From the NCBI GenBank assembly GCA_937967345.1, contig CALBTN010000430.1:1-5360 (forward strand): a DNA stretch of 5,360 nt. The letters run 5' to 3'. Positions 1 through 5,360 of the stretch are shown here, piece after piece. Position numbers and translations under genes: made by a program. The stretch is from an uncultured Rubrivivax sp. Lineage in GTDB: Bacteria > Pseudomonadota > Gammaproteobacteria > Burkholderiales > Burkholderiaceae_C. The notes under the pieces are model-generated. The model was not told where the DNA came from. It did not search any database and worked only from the letters and a program-made list of their open reading frames with translations. How positions within the stretch are numbered: the stretch's first letter is position 1; each line of letters opens with the position of its first letter.

Positions 1-492
1 GGCGTGCAGCTCGAGCCAGTCCAGCGACAGCACCTGGGCCGTGACCACCGCGAAGTGCTCGCGCGACGCGCGCTGCGGTTCATAACGCGACGCCAGCGGC
101 GAGCCCGGCGGCAGCGGCGACAGGTAGTCCTGCGCGGCCGGCGTCAGCTTCAGCCGCGCCCAGCGCGACGATGCCTGCAGCCCCGAGGCGTCCACCTCCA
201 TCCGCACGCGCAGCCGCAACTGCCAGCCCAGCCGGCTAGACCAGCACAGCAGCATGCCGATCGGTTGCGCGCGCAGCTGCGCCACCTTGGGCGCGCGCGC
301 ATCGGTGAAGAACACCAGCTCGCGCGCGGCGGGGTCGACCTCGCGCAGCAGCACCGAGCGCACCTGCGGCTCGCCGTGCTCCAGCGTGGCCAGCGCGATC
401 GTGCGCCACTCGTGTTCCCTTTGGCGCGAAGCCAGCTCCAGCTGCTGCCACAGCTCGGCTTCGATCAGGGTCAGCGTATCGATGCGCGCCAT
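1..492 (-). CDS. Pyridoxamine 5'-phosphate oxidase-like FMN-binding protein (partial, C-terminus beyond left edge)
   Basis: The reading frame is open from an ATG at 492-490 to the window edge, giving 164 visible residues. It has the split-barrel flavin-binding pattern of the PNPOx-like family: an N-terminal helix (about residues 9-29), a first strand 'RTIALATL' (30-37), 'VRSVLLREVD' (44-53), the conserved 'FFTDARAPKVAQL' (61-73) where PNPOx proteins have their F-x-T-D-x-R-S-x-K phosphate/FMN-contacting segment, and 'WQLRLR' (90-95). The last visible stretch, 'FAVVTAQVLSLDWLEL', matches the family's late strand. These cytoplasmic proteins bind FMN and usually catalyse a redox reaction. Whether this one oxidises pyridoxamine phosphate (PdxH) cannot be told; it reads more like the Alr4036-type relatives than classical PdxH, so no symbol is given. 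It follows lysS by 31 bases with its own strong ribosome-binding site, which suggests one transcript. I am sure of the fold family and unsure of the substrate. Confidence 0.8.
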   Translation of the reverse strand, partial: MARIDTLTLIEAELWQQLELASRQREHEWRTIALATLEHGEPQVRSVLLREVDPAARELVFFTDARAPKVAQLRAQPIGMLLCWSSRLGWQLRLRVRMEVDASGLQASSRWARLKLTPAAQDYLSPLPPGSPLASRYEPQRASREHFAVVTAQVLSLDWLELHA

Positions 493-500
493 CTGGATCG

Positions 501-507
501 CCCCCTC
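501..507 (-). promoter_or_regulatory. Strong ribosome-binding site of the PNPOx-like gene
   Basis: On the minus strand the sequence reads GAGGGGG, eight bases before the ATG at 492-490. It lies in the 31-base gap after the lysS stop codon. It supports that ATG as the start and allows independent initiation after lysS. It is the only convincing Shine-Dalgarno match at any gene start in the window. Confidence 0.6.
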
Positions 508-523
508 GTTGCTTCGGCCGGGT

Positions 524-2065
524 TCAGCCCTCGCGGCGCAGTGCCGGGAACAGCAGCACGTCGCGGATGCTGGGCGAGTCGGTCAGCAGCATCACCAGCC
601 GGTCCAGCCCGATGCCGCAGCCCGCGGTGGGCGGCATGCCGTATTCCAGCGCGCGGATGAAGTCGGCGTCGTAGTACATCGCCTCCTCGTCGCCGGCCTC
701 CTTGTTCGCCGCCTGGGCGAGGAAGCGCGCGGCCTGGTCCTCGGCGTCGTTCAGCTCGGAAAAGCCGTTCGCCACCTCGCGCCCGGCGATGAAGAGTTCG
801 AAGCGCTCGGTGATCGTCGGGTCGGCATCCGACGCACGCGCCAGCGGCGACACTTCCACCGGGTAGTCGATGATGAAGGTCGGCTGCCACAGCTGGTGCT
901 CCACCGCGGCTTCGAACAGGCCGAACTGCAGCTCGGCCAGTGTCCAGTGCGCGGGGGCTTCCTCGCCGGCGGCGACGATGCGCTCGCGCAGCAGCGCGGC
1001 ATCGGTGGTCTGCGCTTGGCTCAGCCCCGCGAACTGCACCAGCGCCTGGCACACGCTCAACCGTGTGAAGGCGCTGTCCAGGTCGATCGCCTTGCCGCCG
1101 TAGCTCAGGCGCGCCGAGCCGGTGGCCTGGCGCGCGGCGTGGCGCAGCACGCCTTCGGTGAAGTCCATCATGTCGTGATGCGTCCAGTAGGCCGCATAGA
1201 ACTCCATCATCGTGAACTCGGGGTTGTGCCGTACCGAGATGCCTTCGTTGCGGAAGCTGCGGTTGATCTCGAACACGCGCTCGAAGCCGCCGACCACCAG
1301 CCGCTTCAGGTACAGCTCGGGCGCGATGCGCAGGAACATCTGCTGGTCCAGCGCGTTGTGGTGCGTGACGAAGGGCTTGGCGTTGGCCCCACCCGGGATC
1401 GGGTGCAGCATCGGCGTTTCCACTTCCAGGAAGCCGTGCTCGACCATGTGGTTGCGGATCGAGCTCAGCGTCTTGCTGCGCGCGACGAAACGCGCGCGCG
1501 CGGCCTCGTCGGTGATCAGGTCGACGTAGCGCTGGCGGTACTTCTGTTCCTGGTCTGTCATGCCGTGGAACTTGTCGGGCAGCGGGCGCAGGCTCTTCGT
1601 CAGCAGCCGCACCGAGCTGGCCTTGACCGACAGCTCGCCGGTCTTGGTACGGAACAAGGTGCCCTCGCAGCCGACGATGTCGCCCAGGTCCCAGTGCTTG
1701 AACTCGGCCAGCGTCTCGGCGCCGACCAGATCCTGCGTGATGTAGAGCTGGATGCGCCCGTGGGTGTCGCCGAAGGAGCCGTCCTGCAGCGTGGCGAAGC
1801 AGGCCTTGCCCATCACCCTTTTCAGCATCATGCGCCCGGCCACCGCCACTTTGATGCCCTGCGGTTCGAGTTCCTCGTTGGGCAGCTGGCCCCAGCGGTG
1901 GTGCAGTTCGGCGGCGTGGTGGCGCGGCTTGAAGTCGTTGGGGAAGGGCACGCCGCGTTGGCGCAGCGCGGCGAGCTTTTCGCGCCGCTCGGCGATCAGT
2001 TGGTTGGTGTCGGCGGCGCTGGCCGCGCCGGGGCTGCTGGGCGTGGATGGGGCGTTGGAGCTCAT
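524..2065 (-). CDS. lysS: Lysyl-tRNA synthetase, class II
   Basis: This 513-residue cytoplasmic enzyme attaches lysine to tRNA-Lys using ATP. The length is normal for bacterial LysS. An N-terminal extension (1-70, the first 20 rich in Ser/Ala/Pro) leads into the anticodon-binding OB fold (about 71-155, including 'WDLGDIVG' and 'RTKTGELSV'). The class II catalytic core follows: 'RPLPDKFHG' (160-168), motif 1 around 'GFLEVETPML' (211-220), 'IPGGANAKPFVTHHNALD' (223-240), motif 2 'FERVFEINRSFRNEG' (261-275) continuing to 'NPEFTMMEF' (281-289), 'EVSPLAR' (404-410), 'ANGFSELND' (432-440) and motif 3 'GCGIGLDRLVMLL' (482-494) ending in 'IRDVLLFP' (500-507). All catalytic motifs look intact. Compared with E. 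coli LysS, recalled from memory, the OB fold carries about six extra residues at 'DGSFGDTHGR' (95-104). The ATG at 2065 is the most upstream possible start, because an in-frame TAG lies 11 codons before it at 2098-2096. No Shine-Dalgarno sequence precedes it. Confidence 0.97.
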   Translation of the reverse strand: MSSNAPSTPSSPGAASAADTNQLIAERREKLAALRQRGVPFPNDFKPRHHAAELHHRWGQLPNEELEPQGIKVAVAGRMMLKRVMGKACFATLQDGSFGDTHGRIQLYITQDLVGAETLAEFKHWDLGDIVGCEGTLFRTKTGELSVKASSVRLLTKSLRPLPDKFHGMTDQEQKYRQRYVDLITDEAARARFVARSKTLSSIRNHMVEHGFLEVETPMLHPIPGGANAKPFVTHHNALDQQMFLRIAPELYLKRLVVGGFERVFEINRSFRNEGISVRHNPEFTMMEFYAAYWTHHDMMDFTEGVLRHAARQATGSARLSYGGKAIDLDSAFTRLSVCQALVQFAGLSQAQTTDAALLRERIVAAGEEAPAHWTLAELQFGLFEAAVEHQLWQPTFIIDYPVEVSPLARASDADPTITERFELFIAGREVANGFSELNDAEDQAARFLAQAANKEAGDEEAMYYDADFIRALEYGMPPTAGCGIGLDRLVMLLTDSPSIRDVLLFPALRREG

Positions 2066-2092
2066 GGGATCGCGCGGCGTGGGGTGCGGGGA

Positions 2093-2098
2093 ATTCTA
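2093..2098 (-). promoter_or_regulatory. Candidate -10 element for lysS
   Basis: On the minus strand the hexamer reads TAGAAT, one mismatch from TATAAT, in otherwise very GC-rich DNA. Transcription would begin near 2086, leaving a leader of about 20 bases before the lysS ATG. At a 16-18 base spacing no good TTGACA-like -35 box is present, so the promoter would be weak, activator-dependent or misassigned. Confidence 0.35.
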
Positions 2099-2113
2099 GG
2101 CACTCGACGCTGT

Positions 2114-2134
2114 GCCGGGCCAGTGTTGCCCGGC
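2114..2134. repeat. Perfect 7-bp inverted repeat in the divergent promoter region
   Basis: GCCGGGC (2114-2120) and GCCCGGC (2128-2134) are exact reverse complements separated by seven bases (CAGTGTT). No T-run follows on either strand, so it does not look like an intrinsic terminator, and no gene ends here that needs one. Its left arm sits where the -35 region of the proposed lysS promoter would be, so an operator role is possible. Short GC palindromes also arise by chance at this base composition. A smaller imperfect one (GGCCC/GGGCC, 2145-2149 and 2155-2159) lies just to the right. Confidence 0.4.
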
Positions 2135-2215
2135 TGCGCACCGAGGCCCGACCGGGGCCAGGCCGAGGCCCAAGCGGCTACTGGCGCGGCGCGGCGGCGT
2201 GCACCGGGGCCGGGA

Positions 2216-2221
2216 CATAAT
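2216..2221 (+). promoter_or_regulatory. Candidate -10 element for the polysaccharide operon
   Basis: CATAAT is one mismatch from TATAAT and lies in the only AT-rich spot on the right-hand side of the intergenic region. Transcription would start at about 2228, roughly 14 bases before the ATG at 2242, giving a very short leader without a Shine-Dalgarno sequence. No clear -35 box is seen 16-18 bases upstream. The TAA inside this element also closes the reading frame of the next gene. Confidence 0.35.
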
Positions 2222-2241
2222 TTGCCGCCGCCACGCGCCCC

Positions 2242-3303
2242 ATGCAAGCCCGCCGCGCCCCCATCACCGACCGCAAGCTGCGCTTCGCGCTGGTGGGCTG
2301 CGGGCGCATCGCGCAAAGCCACATCGACGCGCTGCGCCAGCATGCCGAGCAGGCCGAGTTGGTGGCGGTGTGCGACAGCGACGCTGCGGCGCTGCAGCGG
2401 GCGGTGCAGGCCACCCAGGCGCCGGGCTTCGACTCGCTCACCGCGCTGCTGGCCGGCAGCAGGCCCGATTGCGTGGTGCTGGCCACGCCCAGCGGGCTGC
2501 ACCCGCAGCAGGTGATCGAGGCTGCGGCCGCCGGCGTCGACGTGATGACCGAAAAGCCGATGGCCACGCGCTGGGGCGATGCGCTGGCGATGGTGCGCGC
2601 CTGCGACGACGCCGGCGTGCGCCTGTTCGTGGTCAAGCAAAACCGCCGCAACCGTACCTTGCAGCTGCTGAAGCAGGCCGTCGCGATCGGCCGGTTCGGG
2701 CGCATCTACATGGTCACGGTCAACGTGTTCTGGTCGCGCCCGCAGAGCTACTACGACAGCGCCGCCTGGCGCGGCACCTGGGAGTTCGACGGCGGCGCGT
2801 TCATGAACCAGGCCAGCCACTACGTCGACCTGCTCGACTGGCTGATCGGCCCGGTGCAAAGCGTGATGGCCTACACCGGCACGCTGGCGCGCCACATCGA
2901 GGTCGAAGACACCGGCGTGGCCGCGCTGCAGTGGCGCAACGGCGCGATGGGCTCGGTCAACGTCACCATGCTGACCTGGCCGAAGAACCTGGAAGGCTCG
3001 ATCACCATCCTCGGCGAGAAGGGCAGCGTGCGCGTCGGCGGCGTCGCGGTGAACCAGATCGAGCACTGGCAGTTCGCGCAAAGCCACCCGATGGACGAGC
3101 AACTCGACGAGGCCAGCTACCACACCACCTCGGTCTACGGCTTCGGCCACCCGCTCTACTACGAGGGCGTGATGCGCTCGCTGCGCGAAGGCGGCGAGCC
3201 CGAGATCGACGGCCGCGAGGGCTTGAAGTCCTTGGAGCTGCTGATCGCGATGTACCTGTCGGCGCGCGACGGCAAGCGGGTGAACCTGCCGCTGGCGTAT
3301 TGA
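2242..3303 (+). CDS. wbpB: UDP-N-acetyl-D-glucosaminuronate 3-dehydrogenase, Gfo/Idh/MocA family (WbpB/WlbA)
   Basis: This 353-residue cytoplasmic oxidoreductase should oxidise C3 of UDP-GlcNAcA with NAD+, giving the 3-keto sugar that WbpE aminates. The Rossmann domain starts at residue 14: 'FALVGCGRIAQSH' (15-27) holds the G-x-G-x-x-A dinucleotide site, and acidic D45 ends the second strand, as expected for NAD preference. 'TEKPMA' (103-108) carries the family lysine K105, and 'NQASHYVDLLDW' (189-200) supplies the likely partner H193. The C-terminal domain contains 'GSITILGEKGSVRVGG' (252-267) and ends in 'VNLPL'. The family alone is broad; the specific call rests on the adjacent WbpD and WbpE genes and on resemblance to Bordetella/Chromobacterium WlbA rather than the shorter-headed Pseudomonas WbpB. 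An in-frame TAA at 2218-2220, with no other start codon after it, fixes the ATG at 2242. There is no visible Shine-Dalgarno sequence. Confidence 0.88.
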   Translation: MQARRAPITDRKLRFALVGCGRIAQSHIDALRQHAEQAELVAVCDSDAAALQRAVQATQAPGFDSLTALLAGSRPDCVVLATPSGLHPQQVIEAAAAGVDVMTEKPMATRWGDALAMVRACDDAGVRLFVVKQNRRNRTLQLLKQAVAIGRFGRIYMVTVNVFWSRPQSYYDSAAWRGTWEFDGGAFMNQASHYVDLLDWLIGPVQSVMAYTGTLARHIEVEDTGVAALQWRNGAMGSVNVTMLTWPKNLEGSITILGEKGSVRVGGVAVNQIEHWQFAQSHPMDEQLDEASYHTTSVYGFGHPLYYEGVMRSLREGGEPEIDGREGLKSLELLIAMYLSARDGKRVNLPLAY

Positions 3304-3310
3304 AGCCGCG

Positions 3311-3898
3311 ATGGCGACCACGATCCACCCCAGCGCCATCGTCGACGACGGCGCTGTGCTGGGCGACGGCTGCCGCGTCTGGCACTTCGTGCACATCAGC
3401 GCCGGCGCGCGCATCGGCCGCGGCTGCTCCTTCGGCCAGAACGTCTATGTCGGCAACGACGTGGTCATCGGCGACAACGTCAAGGTGCAGAACAACGTGT
3501 CGGTCTACGACGCGGTGACGCTGGAAGACGAGGTGTTCTGCGGCCCGAGCATGGTCTTCACCAACGTGCACAACCCGCGCGCCGCGGTGGTGCGCAAGCA
3601 CGAGTACCGGCCGACCCTGGTCAGGCGCGGCGCCACGCTGGGCGCCAACTGCAGCATTGTCTGCGGCGTGACCATCGGCCAATACGCGTTTGTCGGCGCC
3701 GGCGCGGTGGTGACGCACGACGTGCCTGACTACGCGCTGATGCTGGGCGTGCCGGCGCGGCAGGCCGGCTGGATCAGCCGCCACGGCGATCGGCTCGACC
3801 TGCCGCTGCATGGCGCGGGCGAGGCGCTGTGCCCGCACACCGGCGAGCGCTACTGCCTGGACGGCACCGCCTTGAGCCTATGCAGTTCACCGACCTGA
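3311..3898 (+). CDS. wbpD: UDP-2-acetamido-3-amino-2,3-dideoxy-glucuronate N-acetyltransferase (WbpD/WlbB)
   Basis: This 195-residue acetyl-CoA-dependent enzyme should acetylate the 3-amino group made by WbpE, giving UDP-GlcNAc(3NAc)A. The sequence is a textbook left-handed beta-helix. Hexapeptide repeats run over about residues 5-80, for example 'VLGDGC', 'RIGRGC', 'YVGNDV' and 'VIGDNV'. They are broken by a protruding loop (81-104, 'FTNVHNPRAAVVRKHEYRP') and resume over 105-140 ('TLGANC', 'TIGQYA', 'FVGAGAV'), ending in the family signature 'ALMLGVPARQAGWIS' (142-156). N85 and H87 in the loop are the likely acceptor-site residues by analogy with WlbB. The C-terminal tail has 'CPHTGERY' (174-181), typical of this subgroup. 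Length fits WbpD (about 190). It begins seven bases after wbpB, with only a weak GAAG upstream, and its last 19 bases overlap the start of wbpE, so translation is probably coupled. Confidence 0.92.
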   Translation: MATTIHPSAIVDDGAVLGDGCRVWHFVHISAGARIGRGCSFGQNVYVGNDVVIGDNVKVQNNVSVYDAVTLEDEVFCGPSMVFTNVHNPRAAVVRKHEYRPTLVRRGATLGANCSIVCGVTIGQYAFVGAGAVVTHDVPDYALMLGVPARQAGWISRHGDRLDLPLHGAGEALCPHTGERYCLDGTALSLCSSPT

Positions 3899-4974
3899 GG
3901 GCGCAGTACGCGGCGCTGCAGCCGGCCATCGACGCGCGCATCCGCCGCGTGCTGGAACACGGCCAATACATCCTGGGCCCCGAGGTCGGCGAGCTCGAAC
4001 AACGGCTCGCGGCATTCACCGGCACGCGCCACTGCATCGGCGTGGCCAGCGGTACCGAGGCGCTGCTGATCGCGCTGATGAGCTTGGGCATCGGCCGCGG
4101 CGACGAGGTCATCACCACGCCCTTCAGCTTTGCCGCCACCGCCGAGGTGATCGTGCTGCTGGGCGCGACGCCGGTGTTCGTCGACGTCGAGCCCGACACC
4201 GCGTTGATCGACGCCACGTTGATCGAGGCCGTGATCACGCCGCTCACGCGCGCGATCATGCCGGTCAGCCTGTACGGCCAGGTCGCCGACATGGACGCCA
4301 TCAACGCGATCGCCGCGCGCCGCGGCCTGGCGGTGGTCGAAGACGCGGCGCAAAGCTTCGGCGCCACCTATCAAGGGCGACGCAGTTGCGCGCTGTCCGC
4401 CTGGGGCGCGACCAGCTTCTTCCCGAGCAAGCCGCTGGGCTGCTACGGCGACGGCGGTGCGCTGTTCACCGACGACGACGCGCTGGCGCAGGCCGCGCGC
4501 GAGATTCGCGTGCATGGGCAAAGCGCGCGCTACCGCCACACCCGTTTAGGAGTCGGCGGCCGGCTCGACACCCTGCAGGCCGCGGTGCTGCTGGCCAAGC
4601 TCGAGCGCTTCGACTGGGAGCTGCAGCGCCGGCGTGAACTGGGCGCGCGCTATGCCGAGTTGTTGAGCGAGCTGCCGGGCCTGCGGCCGCTGACGCTGCG
4701 CCCGCAGCGCGACAGCGTGTGGGCGCAGGTCACCGTGCGCGTCAACGACCGCGCGGCGGTGCAAGCGGCGCTGCAGCAGCAGGGCATCCCTTGCGCGGTG
4801 CATTACCCGGTGCCGCTGCACCGCCAGCCGGCCTATGCCGCGTTTGCTGCGCGTTGCGACTGCCCGGCGAGCGATGTGCTGGCCGCGCAGGTGCTGAGCC
4901 TGCCGATGAGCGCCGACCTGTCGAGCGCCGACCAGGACCGGGTGATCGCCGCGCTGCGGCGTGCGCTCGGCTGA
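3880..4974 (+). CDS. wbpE: UDP-2-acetamido-2-deoxy-3-oxo-glucuronate aminotransferase, DegT/DnrJ/EryC1/StrS family (WbpE/WlbC)
   Basis: This 364-residue PLP enzyme should transfer an amino group from glutamate to C3 of the keto sugar produced by WbpB. Family landmarks appear in order: 'MQFTDLRAQYAAL' (1-13), 'ILGPEVGELE' (31-40), the PLP-phosphate 'ASGTEALLIAL' (56-66), 'PFSFAATAEVI' (81-91), 'VDVEPDT' (101-107), 'PVSLYGQVADMD' (128-139), 'VVEDAAQSFGA' (152-162) with D155 facing the PLP ring nitrogen, the Schiff-base lysine K184 in 'SFFPSKPLGCYGDGGA' (179-194), 'GGRLDTLQAAVLLAKL' (226-241) and 'HYPVPLHRQ' (308-316). K184 lies one position from the lysine remembered for P. aeruginosa WbpE. I chose the ATG at 3880 because the protein then opens exactly as family members do. 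An upstream in-frame ATG at 3829 would add 17 residues unlike the family. The start overlaps the end of wbpD by 19 bases. Confidence 0.93.
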   Translation: MQFTDLRAQYAALQPAIDARIRRVLEHGQYILGPEVGELEQRLAAFTGTRHCIGVASGTEALLIALMSLGIGRGDEVITTPFSFAATAEVIVLLGATPVFVDVEPDTALIDATLIEAVITPLTRAIMPVSLYGQVADMDAINAIAARRGLAVVEDAAQSFGATYQGRRSCALSAWGATSFFPSKPLGCYGDGGALFTDDDALAQAAREIRVHGQSARYRHTRLGVGGRLDTLQAAVLLAKLERFDWELQRRRELGARYAELLSELPGLRPLTLRPQRDSVWAQVTVRVNDRAAVQAALQQQGIPCAVHYPVPLHRQPAYAAFAARCDCPASDVLAAQVLSLPMSADLSSADQDRVIAALRRALG

Positions 4975-5360
4975 TGCACGCGACTGCGGCCGTGACCCCC
5001 GCCGCGCGTCCCCCGCTGCTGCGCGCGACGCTGACGCTGATGGCCGGTGGCGCGCTGGCGCAGGCGCTGCCGCTGCTGCTGGGCCCGCTGCTGACGCGGC
5101 TGTATGTGCCTGCCGAGTTCGGCGCGTACCACCTGTTCGCCGCGGTCGCGGCCAACGTCGCGGTGGTGGCCTGCGCGCGCTACGAGCACGCGCTGCCGCT
5201 GGCGCGCGACGACGGCGAAGCGCGCGCGCTGGTCGTGCTGTGCCGCTGGATCCTGCTCGGTGCGATCGGCCTGAGCCTGGTCGCCGCGGTGATCTGGGCG
5301 GCCGTGATCGGCCAGGTCTGGCCGCTGTGGCTGCCGGCGGCGGTGGGCGCGCTCGGCGGG
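4974..5360 (+). CDS. Wzx-like lipopolysaccharide/oligosaccharide flippase (partial, N-terminal 129 residues)
   Basis: The frame is open from the ATG at 4974 to the right edge. It encodes an inner-membrane protein that, by family, flips undecaprenyl-diphosphate-linked oligosaccharide from cytoplasm to periplasm. After a basic, proline-containing head (1-17) come hydrophobic segments at about 18-40, 52-68, 86-112 and from 115 onward. Between the first two lies 'TRLYVPAEFGAYHLF' (41-55), the conserved 'R-x-Y-x-P-x-(E/D)-F-G' signature of the polysaccharide-synthesis MATE-like superfamily. After the second comes 'RYEHALPLARDDGEA' (69-83), matching the 'RYE-x-A-(I/L)-x-L-(P/A)' motif of LPS flippases. 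The start codon shares its A with the wbpE stop (TGATG), which supports the start and implies coupled translation. No separate Shine-Dalgarno sequence is seen. The rest of the protein, probably about 300 residues, is outside the window. An O-antigen-specific name is not justified. Confidence 0.87.
   Translation, partial: MHATAAVTPAARPPLLRATLTLMAGGALAQALPLLLGPLLTRLYVPAEFGAYHLFAAVAANVAVVACARYEHALPLARDDGEARALVVLCRWILLGAIGLSLVAAVIWAAVIGQVWPLWLPAAVGALGG

Noticed and set aside
285..300. Alternating CG tract, possible Z-DNA or simple repeat
   Set aside because: Similar short alternating runs occur throughout (for example near 1490-1502) and follow from Ala/Arg codons in GC-rich coding DNA.
2114..2134. 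Intrinsic terminator
   Set aside because: There is a GC stem but no T-run on either side, and it lies between two divergent gene starts where no transcript is expected to end.
254..2515. Very long open frame (about 750 codons) on the plus strand, antisense to lysS and running into wbpB
   Set aside because: GC-rich codon bias leaves few stops in the opposite frames. The translation is rich in Arg, Ala, Gln and His, has no domain pattern, and lies over two certain genes.
2062..3414. 450-codon open frame on the minus strand opposite wbpB
   Set aside because: Its translation is low in complexity and dominated by Ala, Arg, His, Val and Gln, as expected for a mirror frame of a high-GC gene. The plus-strand protein has clear family motifs.
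3829..3879. Earlier in-frame ATG for wbpE, adding 17 residues
   Set aside because: The added stretch is translated from the wbpD coding region, is basic and unlike the family, and lacks a ribosome-binding site. The ATG at 3880 gives the standard N-terminus.
3850..4539. Open frame on the minus strand opposite wbpE
   Set aside because: Same compositional shadow effect. No recognisable motif, and wbpE on the other strand is unambiguous.
1..5360. tRNA or rRNA genes, CRISPR arrays, insertion sequences, attachment sites
   Set aside because: Nothing resembling tRNA T-loop or rRNA signatures, regularly spaced repeats, transposase motifs or terminal repeats was seen. About 97 percent of the window is accounted for by the six genes.

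Overview
This is a GC-rich window with strong G/C preference at third codon positions. The lysyl-tRNA synthetase is of the bacterial class II type, and the sugar-nucleotide enzymes look closest to Bordetella/Chromobacterium-type Wlb proteins. The best guess is a betaproteobacterium, probably of the order Burkholderiales. That placement is an inference from protein style, not from a database match.

Left half, minus strand (1-2065): lysS, a complete housekeeping lysyl-tRNA synthetase gene, is followed 31 bases downstream by a gene for a pyridoxamine 5'-phosphate oxidase-like FMN-binding protein that runs off the left edge. The second gene has the only strong Shine-Dalgarno sequence found at any start in the window, and the two are probably co-transcribed.

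Middle (2066-2241): a 176-base divergent intergenic region. It holds two isolated AT-rich hexamers that could be -10 elements, one facing each way, and a perfect 7-bp inverted repeat next to the lysS-facing one. Neither divergent gene has a recognisable Shine-Dalgarno sequence. In-frame stops a short way upstream pin both start codons.

Right half, plus strand (2242-5360): a tightly packed surface-polysaccharide operon. The first three genes encode an NAD-dependent sugar-nucleotide 3-dehydrogenase (WbpB/WlbA), a left-handed beta-helix N-acetyltransferase (WbpD/WlbB) and a PLP aminotransferase (WbpE/WlbC). Together they would convert UDP-GlcNAcA to UDP-GlcNAc(3NAc)A, a di-N-acetylated uronic acid used in O antigens and other glycans. 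A fourth gene, cut by the right edge, encodes the N-terminus of a Wzx-like flippase that would move the lipid-linked glycan across the inner membrane. Gaps between these genes are 7, -19 and -1 bases, which points to one translationally coupled transcript. The first enzyme of the pathway (WbpA, UDP-GlcNAc 6-dehydrogenase), any WbpI-type 2-epimerase, the glycosyltransferases and the polymerase are not in the window.

The window looks like the left boundary of a glycan locus placed beside lysS. The parts belong to known families. I see no wholly new system, no mobile element, no RNA gene and no CRISPR array.
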